A stretch of 64,000 nucleotides of DNA from Himantopus leucocephalus (taxonomy: Eukaryota; Chordata; Aves; Charadriiformes; Recurvirostridae): assembly GCA_003993805.1 (NCBI GenBank), contig RSEF01000020.1, positions 6,781,276 through 6,845,275 of the forward strand. The letters are read 5' to 3'. Under the pieces are notes generated by a model. The model did no database searches, had not been told where the DNA came from, and saw only the letters and a list, made by a program, of their open reading frames with translations. A program made the translations under genes and the position numbers. This document shows positions 14,408 to 25,880 of the stretch, in pieces. The stretch's first letter is position 1. Each line of letters begins with the position of its first letter.

Positions 14408-14482
14408 AAGCCAGATCTTGCTGATGTAAATCAGTACAGCTCTGCCGAATTCAGTGTAACCGGGGCATTTTACACCATGAGA
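14408..14482. repeat. Relic of ancient amniote repeat (CR1/L3-type)
   Basis: CAGATCTTGCTGATGTAAAT, the following CAGTACAGCTCTGCC and AATTCAGTG, then a terminal TTTACACCA, resemble an old repeat whose consensus contains 'gctgatttacaccagctgaggatctgg' and 'attgaagtcaatggagct'-like pieces. Divergence is high and the boundaries are approximate. Confidence 0.45.
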
Positions 14483-14744
14483 GTACGCTTTGCAGACTCA
14501 GCGCTGGAGAAGGTATTACGGAGAACAGTTACGCTTCTAAATTCACAAATTACAGCAAAGCATTTTTTAACAAGCAGAGGTGTGATCCTGCATAACTCAA
14601 GCCTCCCTGGCAGATGATTAGTGACTTCCCTCATAATAATTAGTGGGATGGTTTAGAAATTATTATTATACTGCGGTTCAGTCAGTTGTGCCAGCAAAGG
14701 CTTTTCACTCCTCCTGGCTCCTAAGACACCCGGTCCTTACGTGC

Positions 14745-15137
14745 GTGCTGAAAGGAGGTCTGTGGCCACCCAACAGCGTAACGCACCCGTGGGAGCGTGC
14801 AGGCACCCTCCGGAGATCAAGAGGTGTCCTGCAAGAGGACCAGAGCTCCCACTGGAAGGACCGCCTGATGAGCAGGACCAGGCGTTGGTCCTTGCAGCTC
14901 CACCTTTGCGTATAAACTCACTCAGGAGGGAAAATGAAGANGTGCTGAAAGGAGGTCTGTGGCCACCCAACAACGTAACGCACCCGTGGGAGCGTGCAGG
15001 CACCCTCCGGAGATCAGGAGGTGTCCTGCAAGAGGACCAGAGCTCCCACTGGAAGGACCGCCCGATGAGCAGGACCAGGCGTTGGTCCTTGCAGCTCCAC
15101 CTTTGCGTATAAACTCACTCAGGAGGGAAAATGAAGA
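14745..15137. repeat. 196-bp near-identical duplication around single N (assembly artefact)
   Basis: Copy 1 (14745-14940) and copy 2 (14942-15137) are both 196 bp, separated by a single N at 14941. I count three substitutions between them. The duplication ends exactly at the N on one side, as expected when two overlapping contig ends (or two alleles) are placed side by side. It is unlikely to be a real tandem duplication. Confidence 0.85.
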
Positions 15138-15600
15138 GCACTTCAGGCTCATGAGTCCACACAGACAGTCCTAGCTACTTAGTCTGCAGCTTCAAATGCC
15201 GTTAGCGCTGTTAAGTACCCGTCCAGGCCCTCCTGACAGGCTCTGCCTGTTGCATTTAGAGCAGCCCATGGTGGATTTGTTCATTCAATGCTAACACAGG
15301 CAGGTTCTTATTTGGAAACTACTTAGCATAGAACAAAACACAGGGCAAATCCTCCCTGCTGTTAGCGATTTTTACCTTGTGGGGGTTTTTAACTGTTTGA
15401 CCCTCCAGATACTGGAAGGCCAAATCCTCCACTGGATTGAAGCTGGTCTGGGTTTACACCTTCAAAAGAACCGAGCTCAGGAGGACACGAGATGGGGCAA
15501 TGACTTTGAAATCATCTGCCTTCTAAATCTTGCAGCTTTCAGCCAGAAGGTAGAATTTATTCTCTGCTTGGCTCTGCACTTGCTTGTTTGTTTGTTTTAG

Positions 15601-15854
15601 GCAGTCGATTACGAGATGAACAGAGCTTTCATGCTGACAGTGATGGTATCAAACCAGGCTCCCCTGGCCAGTGGCATCCAGATGTCCTTCCAGTCGACAG
15701 CAGGAGTCACCATTTCAGTCACAGATGTCAACGAAGCACCGTATTTCCCCACGAACCACAAGTTAATCAGGCTGGAAGAAGGGGTGCCTACGGGGACGGT
15801 CCTGACGACGTTTTCAGCGGTGGATCCTGACCGCTTCATGCAGCAGGCAGTAAG
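15601..15854 (+). CDS. CDH4: R-cadherin exon: end of EC3 and start of EC4 (residues 63-147)
   Basis: This 254-nt exon begins in phase 0 after TTTGTTTTAG and ends with the first two bases of an Arg codon (AG|A) before the donor GTGGGA, a weaker donor than the others in this gene. It encodes the second half of EC3 ([10 protein letters not shown], then [19 protein letters not shown]). The DVNEAP motif is the EC3-EC4 calcium-binding linker. It continues into EC4 with [20 protein letters not shown], where the LEEG and DPDR motifs supply calcium ligands. The junction with the next exon restores [10 protein letters not shown], the expected classical-cadherin sequence, which fixes the splice phase. 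Probably exon 10 of 16. The [11 protein letters not shown] segment is CDH4-type rather than CDH2-type. Confidence 0.97.
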
Positions 15855-18800
15855 GTGGGAGACCAGGCCACCGAGTGAGCTCCTGCACGGGCGGGCGATT
15901 TCAGCTGCACCAGTTTGGGGAGCAAAGCAGCTGAAAGCTAATTCACAGACTAGCTGACGTGATACAGGTAAAATGCTTGGCGGGGACTGGCACCCTCAGT
16001 CGAGTGCCTGCAGAGTATCCTGCCCCCAAACTCGCTGTCCTCCCCGCTGCAGGTAAGCCAGACTGCGCCGCGGCTGGTCCGGGAGCGCAGACAGAGTTGG
16101 ATCCCTCGTTACCGGCTTGCAGAGGGGCGATTCGCAGCTTCAGATGGAAGCAGGCGATAGCAAGGGGTCCCTGCCTTGGTACAAAGACAGAGGTCGGGGC
16201 TGCGTTGTGCTAAGTGTTTTGTCTCTGCCTTGTCAAGGATGCTTTGACCTATGCTGTTCATGCACTTCAAAAAACACAGACGTTTAGAAAAAGGCAGCTT
16301 TGTTATTTCTGTTTCGCAGGGGGGAAACTGAGGCACCGGAAGGGCTATGGCTAGATTTCCAAAGGGGATGACGGGGGCTTCTAGCCATGCCTTGTGTAGC
16401 TTCCAGAGGATTTAGGTTCAACCTGGCTTAAAAAGCAGAGTGTGAGAGGAGCTGTCGGCCTGGTCTGAGCGAGGCTCGCTTGGTTACAAACAGCCACTGA
16501 ACAGGCTTTTAAGATGTCGTATAGTTACATGTTGCCCAAGCAGTCCGACACCCATTCACACGCCATTGGCACTTGGTCTTTCTCCGACTACTGCCAGTCC
16601 GTACGCAGCACCCCCGCAGCCCTTACCTGCTCTGCAGTAGCCGAGATTTGTTCTGACTTTCCCTTTCCCTTCAGACCAACTGCCGAACGTGACCTCCTCG
16701 TTAGCTCTTTCCCTACCAATGGATTCAGCTGGCAAAATTTTAGCTTTCTAGAAGTCAGATATTTGATGTAAGCAGCTGAAGATCGGGTTTAGTCCGTGCT
16801 GCGACCTGGAGCGTGTTGCTGGCGGTGTTTTGTCCCACCTGGGCAGACTGGGGACTGAAGCCACAGCCCAGGGCCCCGACTCGCACGCCTTCCCACCGGG
16901 AAAAACATTGGCACAGAAGTGTGTGTGAAAATGAGAGTCCTTGTGACACCTTTCCCAAGTATTTCAGCCTCCGTCTGTGCAGACGGAAAATGTGTTTCCT
17001 GCTCTTGGCTACCTCTGCATCCACAGAAGTTTGTTTCTTTTTTACTCCCAGTCTGTAAGGACCACAGTATTTTTGGCAAAACCTGAGTATGTGACGTGAT
17101 CACAGCCAAGGCCACTTAAACTTACATCAGTAGTGACATTGCACGTCAGGAAGAGTTTGAATTATTTCACCTGGCACAGAGCTGTCTAGTCCAGAAAATG
17201 ATAGTTTATTCACTGCCTCAGCTTGTTGTCTTTAGACAGGTATTGCGACTTTTGACGAGAGAGACCATCCTAACTAACAAGCCAGTTTTTCTTATATTCT
17301 TTTTGAAATATTGGCCTTTGAAGGGTCTTTATTTCCCTGACGTCTGTACCACGGCTGGTTTTCAGCGGAGAGAACAGCTCATTCCTGATTGAATACTCCC
17401 TCTAACCCGGAGGTGGATGATCTGTAATCCAAACGAGCATCTGCCATTTCTGGGAGAAGGACCGGCTGCACTGAGCCGTTCCTGTCGTCGCACAGTGCCT
17501 GTGCAGGGGCTTGTAAGACTTTCTGCGAATATGAACAGCCGATTGCTTGAGCTAGTTTTTTCCCAGGGCTTCCGGGATGCACATTTTGTGTATCCACCAG
17601 CACTTGGTTTCCAAACCCAAGTACAATCATCTCTCTCACCCCATTTTCATCAGGACAGCCCAGCGCCAAGGCTTTTTGCTGGGGTCCTGTCCTCGTGAGC
17701 CATGCAAAGGATATTTTGTTTTTACTTCACAGTTGGCATTGGTGAGTTAGGAAAAAAGGTGCCCAAAAAGCTAAGTCTACAGATCCGTGATAAGCACTTC
17801 GCAGAGAGCTGGTCCTGCTGCTGGAGCCTTGCGCACGGTTTTCAGTCTCTCTCTAAATAGTCTTTGATGAAATAGAGTTTTTAGAAATAGAAGATAAGGA
17901 AGCAGGAGCATCTCCAGTAAGGCACAGCTTGGCATGGCCAATGTCACACCTCAAGTTATCCTCATTAGCCACAGACGCATTCACAAAGCCAGCTTTGAAG
18001 CTTCATCCCTGGTCATTTAGCAGAGAAGGGACAGGAGACTCACAGCAGCGATATTAAAAAGAAATGAAAACATCCCAAAGAGTCTAGCTCCATGAAATGT
18101 AATTTTTTCCTTTGGCAGGGGCTTGTGCAGCTGTGTGCTGCTTTCCTGCTCGCATGGATTGACGCAGCTCAAGTTTCACTTTGAGTTTCAGCTTCAAACA
18201 GCCCATTTCTGAAAAGGAATATTCACCAGAAGCCAGAAGTTCTCCTGCCTGCATATCTAACTACAAAAAGTGTACATAAAACTATCAGCAGGTCTGAGTT
18301 ACCCATGAAATAAGCTCAGCTTTTGTTTGCTTATTTGAGTAATTTATAGTTTGGCCATTTATTAGCTTCCAGTTTAGGTAATAAGGGTCCATCTGAACCC
18401 GAACTGTACAAAACTGAGAGGTAAAAATCAAAAGCAACGCATAAAATAAAACCGAGAAAACAGGCCAGTTTTCAACAACACCCTTTTATCGGAAGAACAT
18501 GGAAAAAGTTTGCCCAAAAGAAACCATGTTGATAGCTGGCTGCGTAGGACACGAGCAGACCTGGGCTGTGAGTTGACCGAGTGGTTGGGAGGCGAGTCTG
18601 CCGTTGGCTGCTCCCAGCCCAGGGCACACCGGGGGCTGCCAAGGGAACCCCCTTGTTGCTGCTCGCTTTGAACCTCCCACGTGCATACGATCATCTTACC
18701 TGCTATTTCAGGAACATATAAAAATGTTCCAGGAGAGCAGACCTGAAAGTGCTTCACCCCTGGCTCCACGCCTTAGCGCAGCAGGGAGTTCCCATTATAG

Positions 18801-19319
18801 TGGCCCCAAGGCAACTGCTGCTGAAGATAACCATTCTGATACAAGAGACTGCCGTTCTTCCAACATGGTATTTCCCAAACAGTTGTTTATTAGTGATGAG
18901 CAGAAAGCAGGAATATCCATGGCTTTAGAGAAAGAGCTATTTTAGAACGGGCAACGTTAAGAGAAGGAGAGAGCAGGAATCCCTCCGCTAATTCAGGCAT
19001 GTGAATGCAGCGGTCATTGCAGACCCCGTTTCTCCTCGGCTGCGGAGACCTCAGGCTATGTCCAATCCCAGCAGCAGGAAGCTGGCATGTAAGTGGCACT
19101 TAGTGGGAAGAAAAACCTTTAAAACGAAAGAAATAGAAAAATTGAGTAATTGTAGAGGTCAAAAACCAGATACTCAATTAGCATTTTGTTTGTCAACAAA
19201 ACCAGTTATCCAAAGGTCCTTTGAATCATGGGTCAGGAGTCCAGAAAAACCTTATTTCAAGCAATATTAAGGATTTGTCAGTGGAAAGACTGCCATGTAT
19301 TTATTTCCTTTCTCTGTAG
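15855..19319 (+). other. CDH4: CDH4 intron (3.5 kb)
   Basis: GT-AG intron with acceptor TTTCTCTGTAG. It holds a possible MIR-type SINE relic (16298-16362) and otherwise apparently unique sequence. No coding exon or RNA gene was recognised. Confidence 0.9.
16298..16362. repeat. Possible MIR/core-SINE relic
   Basis: GGGGAAACTGAGGCACCGGA, preceded by TTTCTGTTTCGCAG, matches the well-known MIR core pattern 'attttacagatgaggaaactgaggcac'. The match is short and degraded, so it could be chance. Confidence 0.4.
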
Positions 19320-19462
19320 ATACTCTAAGCTGTCAGATCCTGCAAACTGGCTGAACATTAATGCCACAAATGGTCAGATCACTACTGCTGCTGTCCTTGA
19401 TCGAGAGTCAGACTACATTAAGAATAATGTCTACGAGGCCACATTCTTGGCGGCTGACAACG
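19320..19462 (+). CDS. CDH4: R-cadherin exon: middle of EC4 (residues 147-195)
   Basis: This 143-nt exon completes the split Arg codon (A at 19320) and ends with the first base of a Gly codon (G|GT) before donor GTGAGC. It encodes [20 protein letters not shown], then [10 protein letters not shown] and the strand ending in AADNG. These hold the N-glycosylation sequon NAT, the LDRE calcium-binding motif and the DNG position that substitutes for the 'ATDxG' motif in this repeat. The ordinary open frame runs past the donor into the intron for 13 codons, but the splice is supported by the exact continuation into the next exon ([13 protein letters not shown]). Probably exon 11 of 16. Confidence 0.97.
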
Positions 19463-22400
19463 GTGAGCCCAGGCTTCACATTGTTCATGCTTCAATAAGA
19501 CTCTAATGTGATGCATTAAGAGAAATGATGCCCTGACAGAGTTGTCAGTATAAGTTATCTTTTTCCCAGGTTTTTATGGTCAAAAATGTGAAAGTGGGAC
19601 GGGAAATTGCTGGAGTAAATTAAATGTGCACAGTATATGGAGAGTGTTATTAAGGGAAAGGGAGGGCAAATGGAAAATCGATTTGGGGAGTTCAGTGTAG
19701 CGCTGTAGCCTGAACTTAAAAAAATACCAAAGGGATGTGCTCTCCAAGGGCTGCCGAACACACCGGTCCTGGTAATCGTCCCAAAGGCACTGATCAGAGC
19801 ATTCAGGAAAGCCTTCCATCAGAAACCCAAAATAATTGTAGGGGATGGCAGGAGGGTATTAAAAATAAGCCTGTCCATTGAACTGCTGGGGATTTCATGA
19901 GAGCTGTCTGTCTGTCTGCCATCGGAGCTCATCTCTCTCTGTCTGCTGCCATTTCTGAAATGTCCAGCCATCGTCAGGGCCTCTGGATGCTGGTGTACTT
20001 TATTATCAGAGTCGCTGAGGCCGGTACAGAACTTCTTGCGGAGGAGTCCGTTAAGGGCTTGCTCTTCTCTACTCATAAAGGATCGCGCAGTGCTTTTGGT
20101 CAAATTACCACTGTGAACCTCAGCACTGGCCTTACTCGAGGCCAAGCGGTCCATTGCTGCTGCCCTGGATTTCTCTTCCTGATTCTGCTTAGGAGGAGTT
20201 GATGACCTTTTTGCTAACCATACCCGAATGTGACCATGCTGCTATTTCATTCATTGGTTCCTCCAGTTGGAAAAGGCTCTGTGGAGGGCTCAGTAGCTTC
20301 CCTGGGCAAGGAGAGGGCCTTCCTCCCCCTGTCCCACCCTCGCCTTCCCCATGCAGGGTGATGAGCGCTCACGTCAAACCAGAGCCATGCTTCAGCAACA
20401 AAATTAACTCTAGTGAAATCCAAAATAGACTCAAGGGATCCAGCAGCGTTCATCTGCAAGAGCCGCAGGGCAAAACGGGTCAAATGAGTTGGCCGAGGCT
20501 ATTCACAAAAGCAGTGGTAGAGCTTGAACCCATCAAACTAATCCTCACCATCTGACCTTGCAAATCCGGGGCACTTAGTACAATGTGATTTGGAGTTAAC
20601 CCCTTTCCTTGGCTTCGGTGCTGATGCTGCAGTGCGTCGGCACCTCCACATCCATCATTCAGCAGCTCAGAAAGTGAGGACCTAGATAAATCTCTTTATT
20701 CTGAAAAATTAATCTATCACTGGTATATTGCAGCCATTAAAATGCACATAAAGCAACACCTTATTTAAAATTCTGTCTAGAGTGCTTAGGATAACAGCTA
20801 AAGTTTCATCTAGGCTAATAGAGTCTTTCCACATTTCTCCCAAGTTCCAGGTTCTCCAGCATCGCATACTCATCAAAGAAAGGCTTTGGGTCAGGGGTTG
20901 TGGTGGGGATTTTTCTTTCTTTCTTGAAGAAGCAGCAGCGTCTTGTTTCCTTGAAGTTCTTTTCGCTCTTTTCAGTATATGATAAATAAGAAGTTTAGCC
21001 AAATACTCCTTGGACATGCTCTCTTTCTCTTGCTGGGCTACAGTGCAGAGATAACTCACTTTAAGAAAAGTCTTAGCTGCAATGCGAGGGTGCAAAAAGG
21101 GGATTCCGAATCAACAGCATATTTTTGGCCTGGTTTCCCGGGAGAGAGAGGCTCTTGGATCAGACTGTGTCTACACCAGTGTGGAGCCTGGCAGCAATAG
21201 AACCCTTCAGCCAATTTCAACCAATCTCACAGGGAAGCTGAGAACTCAGCTATATCACGTTCCAACAGGTTTCATAAAATAGGGAGCTGGGTAGAGGTGA
21301 GAGACTCTGTAACTGATAGAAGCGGGGTCCTGCCCCTTCCTCAGTATCAGAGCACCCCATGGGAACTCACCTTTGGGGCCCAATCCTGTAGAAAACCACG
21401 CGACATTCGTGACCCTGCATGCAGGTTCCTGCTTTTCTGCAGGCACACTATGACAAGAAGGTTCTGGTTATCCACAGGTGGAGTTTACTTCATTTCTGCC
21501 ATGATTTGTCAGGATGGTGGCCCAAGTTCCTTAGAAATTTTTGCACAAGCAGGATGGGAGTGAGTGAATGCGAAAGGCAGTTGGCTTGTACCTTGCTCCA
21601 GGAGGGCTGGCGCTGGCACTGTGAAAAAGGCGATGATGGGGAACGCAGCAGTTAAATGTAGATGTAGCAGTTGTATATTTCTCTTTCTTTTGAAATACTG
21701 TCATTAGTATTTCAATCTTAATTTCAAGGAGTGGGCCAGCTTCTCCACTGGAGTCAGTGGTGCTATGGTAGTCCTCATCTCTTGAGCATAAAGTGCAAGG
21801 ATCCTTGGTAGTACATCAGTACCTGCTCTGTCCACGTCCTTGCTCTCTCCATATAAGACAGCTGAAATAATTTGAACAGTTCCATGGTTTGTAGTGCTTG
21901 GACATTTAAAAAAATTGTTTAATTTTCGTTTCTTCTGAGACTGTCCCAGAACTGGGGTCAGGAGCACAAAGAACCAAAAATACCAGGAACTGGAACTGGA
22001 ACCAACAATACCCAACAGCACTACAAAACTGCCTTTGTGCATGCGGCAATTGCAGGTTATTTCAGCCACGTGCCGGTTAGTGCCTCTCAGGACTGCTAGT
22101 TTGCGTTTAGTCTGTCTCACGGGTTAGAGTGTGGGTCTTGCGTTCATCCCAGAAGATATTCTGGGTAACGTGAAAACAGTGAAATCACTTTGCTTGGCCC
22201 CGAAAGTCAGTTTTCGTGTTCAGCCCCAGTATCCTGATGGGCTGTCTGTCTCTCCAGAAACTTTCAAGGCTGATCAAAGACATTGTTTTAGAGGGAGACC
22301 TACCCCATGCTTACTAGATGAAAGGATGAGATCAATGATTGAAGAGCTTATGTAGGAACCATGAAAGAAGGTTTTTCAGAGCTCCTTCAGAGTTTTCAAG

Positions 22401-23436
22401 ACTCCCTTGAAAAACAGAGCAGAAATGAGAAAGAAATGTAGGAAGGAGAGTCAGTGGAAGCAGAAGCCACATTTGAAAGCTTAGTGGGGAAGTGGTTTGT
22501 GTAACTTTATATCCAGCGCTAGGAGGAAGAGCCAAGACTGAAAATACAAATGTAAAGAATTGGTGGAGCAACGCTGCCTGAGAAGGGAGACAGTGGGCAG
22601 GCCAACACGGAGCTGCCAGGTCTATGTGCAGGGACAGAAATTAAAAAATACTGCACCATTTCTGGAAGGGTGTTCTGTCTTGCCAGGGCAGGTATTACTT
22701 TGTGTAAGCGGTCATTAGTCAGGCAAACGTGGCTCTTCATCAGTAAGGGGCTGGAGGACCAAGGCTGCTGTGCTGCAGCATCCCTGCTGGTTGGGACAAA
22801 TGTAGAGAGGATGAAGAACTGTATATTGGGACATACAGCTGCTGCCATGGGTCGGCAGCATCACCCGCTGTGTCTGGCGATGGTTAGCTCATACCATAGA
22901 CTTTGAGCAAGGACCTTTCACCACTACAGCCAGGGCCGAGTGTGGGATGGGCGAAATAGTCTGCAAATCTAAAAACTGGTACTACAGTAAATGCTGACCA
23001 ATGGATTACACTACTTACTTTTTTTTTCTCTCCAAGCCCTCTTCTTCCTCTTGTTAGCTGTCTTCCTAATGGGTTTTCCTCTTCAGAACAGCCATTACCA
23101 AAATTTTCACTAGCAGCTTGGCATCACCTCGTTGTATTTTTAGAGTTTGACTAAGGACATTGCTGTAGGCTACAAAACTGCAGAACTCAACCTCCATGTT
23201 CTGCAGGAGCGAAAACCAGTAACATTAGGAGGCTTGGGGAAGTTTTAATAATACCTCTTAAAGCAAGGGACCATGAAAGTGCAGTATGTGCCTAATAAGG
23301 TCCAAGGAGGGAGGGTGAAAATCGTGGTTTATTGAAATTGGAAGGCAGAGAGGGGGCTGGTCCACAGTGTTGTCATTCCCACCGCTTCTCGAGTGATGGT
23401 CATCGGTCCGTGTTCGGCTCTGCGTCTCCTGTTCAG
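19463..23436 (+). other. CDH4: CDH4 intron (4.0 kb)
   Basis: GT-AG intron with acceptor TCTCCTGTTCAG. A possible MIR-like relic lies at 20485-20557. No exon, RNA gene or young transposon was recognised in the remainder. Confidence 0.9.
20485..20557. repeat. Possible MIR-like SINE relic
   Basis: The stretch containing TTCACAAAAGCAGTGGTAGA followed by GCTTGAACCCATC resembles the MIR 3' section ('cacacagc...agtggcagagc...gaacccagg'). It is heavily diverged and recognised by eye only. Confidence 0.35.
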
Positions 23437-23670
23437 GTATACCCCCCGCGAGCGGCACTGGCACTCTGCAGATCTACCTAATCGACATCAACGATAATGC
23501 TCCTGAGCTCCTGCCAAAGGAGGCACAGATCTGTGAAAAGCCAAACCTGAATGTCATCAACATAACAGCCGCGGATGCTGACATCGATCCAAACGTTGGG
23601 CCCTTTGTCTTCGAGCTGCCAAGTGTGCCATCTGCGGTGAGGAAGAACTGGACCATAACACGGCTGAATG
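23437..23670 (+). CDS. CDH4: R-cadherin exon: end of EC4 and first half of EC5 (residues 195-273)
   Basis: This 234-nt exon begins with the last two bases of a split Gly codon and ends with the first base of another (AAT G|GC), between acceptor CTGTTCAG and donor GTAAAT. It encodes [20 protein letters not shown], closing EC4 with the canonical DINDNAP calcium-binding linker, then EC5 from [15 protein letters not shown] through [10 protein letters not shown] to [10 protein letters not shown]. Two N-glycosylation sequons (NIT, NWT) and the first EC5 cysteine (in AQICEK) are present. EC5 is membrane-proximal and does not form the strand-swapped trans interface. Probably exon 12 of 16. Confidence 0.97.
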
Positions 23671-24756
23671 GTAAATGGGGCAGGCAATCCTGAGGACATT
23701 TGGACTCTGATTCACTAATGAGGCCACGTGCGGTTTCAAACTTCCAAACTTTCCTACTTTTTTATCTGATTTTTATTTTTTAAAGCACATTATGGCTGAC
23801 ATTATAGACAAGATAGTTAATCAGAAATGATTTGTATCAGACCTGCAGCATAACTCTAAGAGCCTTGGCACTTGGCTTTTTTTAATGCAGTTCATAATTA
23901 TGAACAGTTATCAGTAGTGAACAGAGTATAAATCATCCGTAATGGCCAAGGGGAAAAAAGCTATTATCAGTCTTCCTTATGTTCCAGTGTAATTGTCATA
24001 AGCCACAATCAGGATCAATGTTCATTTCTCTGACCATAATTGCATAAAGGCAGCCTTTTAATTTACCATAGAACCAGGAGGGCTAGGTAAGTGTGAAGAT
24101 TACCAGTATGTGAAGGATTTTTGTATTGCAGCATGCAACCACAAATGGCCCTAATTGCTCCTCTTATTGGTAGTTTCAGCAGAGGATGGAAAATATCATG
24201 GGGCCACGGGCTGGTTTTGGCTTCGGAGCTGGTCCCTCTTGCTGAGGTCTGGCACCCTCTGCAACGGCTTGTGCCCTGGCAGCTCGGGGCTCAGCCCCAC
24301 AGCTCTTGGGTCACAACGGAAGGGAAGGCGAGAAGGATTACCTGGCTGAGCAAGTCGACGATGGCTGATGGGCTTCCCAAAAACCCCGGGGAGGGAGAGT
24401 GGGCGAGCAGAGAGCTGCGCAGTGGCCAGGGGCAGCCCAGACCCAGGGAACATCGTCCATGCTTCAGTATTTGCATTTCGTGCCAGTTTAAGCACATGCC
24501 ACTGGATTTGCAAGTGGCATCAAGGTGGGTTAGCGCAGCAGTGAAAACACGCAGTATTTTGCAAAAAACAGGCTGATTGTTGGCCAGACTGTTAGGGCAG
24601 AAGTCTGAAGCTGTCCTGCCCAGGTGTGTTGTTGATGGCCTCTTCTTCAGGGCTCAGAAGACTGCTCTGGCAGGGGAGCGCTGCCTGTACAAGTGTGACT
24701 GCAAGGCTCCTCTGCCAGAGTGTCTGTCACCTGTCTGTCTGTCTTGGTCTCTCCAG
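23671..24756 (+). other. CDH4: CDH4 intron (1.1 kb)
   Basis: The shortest intron in the window, with donor GTAAAT and an acceptor tract ending GGTCTCTCCAG preceded by TGTCTG repeats (24720-24743). It appears to be unique sequence. The open frame at 24121-24576 is unsupported. Confidence 0.9.
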
Positions 24757-24990
24757 GCGATTACGCCCAGCTTAGTTTGCGGATCATGTACCTGGAAGCG
24801 GGTGTGTATGACGTGCCGATCATCGTGACGGACTCAGGAAACCCCCCCTTGTACAACACATCCGTCATCAAAGTGAAGGTGTGCCCGTGCGACGAGAACG
24901 GCGACTGCACCACCATCGGGGCGGTGGCTGCCGCGGGGCTGGGCACGGGTGCCATCATCGCCATCTTGATCTGCATCATCATTTTACTGA
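24757..24990 (+). CDS. CDH4: R-cadherin exon: end of EC5 and most of the transmembrane helix (residues 273-351)
   Basis: This 234-nt exon lies between acceptor TCTCCAG and the consensus donor GTAAGT. It encodes [20 protein letters not shown] and the conserved IVTDSGNPP segment with sequon NTS. Next comes the cysteine stalk [15 protein letters not shown], then a hydrophobic run beginning [20 protein letters not shown], which is the single transmembrane helix (continuing to about residue 359 in the next exon). The [15 protein letters not shown] stalk is the clearest paralogue discriminator: CDH2 has VCQCD(S/I)NGDCTDVDRI there. The exon ends with the first base of a Thr codon completed in the next exon (A|CC). 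Probably exon 13 of 16. Confidence 0.98.
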
Positions 24991-25239
24991 GTAAGTACCG
25001 CAGGGGCTGCCCCTGCTGGGAGACGTCATGTTTCCCATCCTGTTCCTCGTTGTCCCATTTCTATACGTGGTATTTTTCAAGAGCCGTGTGAGCTCCGCGC
25101 AAGGGACAAAGCCGTGAGCTGTGGGCTGCAGGGCAGGTTCACACATCTGCATTCGAACCTCCTTCACTGCTGCGTCAGCAAAACGAGCCAGAGCACTCGC
25201 TGCATGTGTCGGACTTTCCTTTGTAAGACTTCCAGTAGC

Positions 25240-25352
25240 TTTACAAACATCATTACACCTGACAACCTCTTGTAGGTAGTGAGTGCAATGTGATTCTCCA
25301 CATTTTTCAGGAAAAAGTTGAAGGACTTGTCCAAAACCCTGTGGCAGACTCC
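25240..25352. repeat. Possible MIR/core-SINE relic
   Basis: The block with TTGTAGGTAGTGAGTGCAAT, CTCCACATTTTTCAGG and AAGGACTTGTCCAAAACCCT follows the order of the MIR consensus ('gaggtaggta...ccccattttacagatg...gtgacttgcccaaggtcac'). Similarity runs over roughly 100 bp with gaps. This is the most convincing of the MIR-like pieces in the window. Confidence 0.5.
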
Positions 25353-25830
25353 CCACATATCTCTCATCTCCCTGGCTGGCTGGGGATATACTGGTTCCCA
25401 GTACCAGATGCACTGGTGACAAAAGTCTGGCTATTCCCTGGCAGAGCCAGTGGGTAGCTGTAGTTTTCTGGTTGCTCACAGGAAAAGACGAATGGTAGTT
25501 ATTCCCATTGCTTGTAAATAACAACAGATTGGAGAGCCATGGTGGCCTGTGAGCATGTTCAGAGGAAGGATCCCCAGTTTGTCAGGAGCGCTGGGGGGGC
25601 ATCACAGCGAAGGGCTGGCCATCCCTTTGCTCGAGGCAAAGCCATCCCTTTTGCCCAGCAACACTCTTAGTCTTGGGCTTTCATGAGCATTACCAATAAC
25701 CATGTGTGCACACACTTAAAAATAAAAATGATATCATTATAACTTCGAGCAGGAGTTGGCACAGTAGGAATAGATAAAAATGAGCACTGAAATGAACAAT
25801 GAGGTAAATATTCATCAAGAAACACAGGAT

Positions 25831-25880
25831 GAAACCATGGGACTCCCATTAAAGCTAATGGGAGTTATGGTGCTAAATCA
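25831..25880. repeat. Relic of ancient sauropsid repeat with internal palindrome
   Basis: ACTCCCATTAAAGCTAATGG followed by GAGT forms an imperfect palindrome. It matches the 'actcccattgaagtcaatgggagt' core of an old repeat frequent in reptilian genomes, then GTTATGGTGCTAAATC continues in register. Confidence 0.5.

Larger units (their letters stand above)
9782..15600 (+). other. CDH4: CDH4 intron (5.8 kb)
   Basis: GT-AG intron with donor GTAAGG and acceptor TTGTTTGTTTTAG. It contains a minus-strand CR1 element (10651-11030), an ancient repeat relic (14408-14482) and a 196-bp duplicated block around a single N (14745-15137). The rest appears unique and non-coding. Confidence 0.9.

Noticed and set aside
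14737..15152. Open frames spanning the N at 14941 that look like a two-repeat protein
   Set aside because: They translate an assembly duplication around a single N; the repeated peptide is an artefact.
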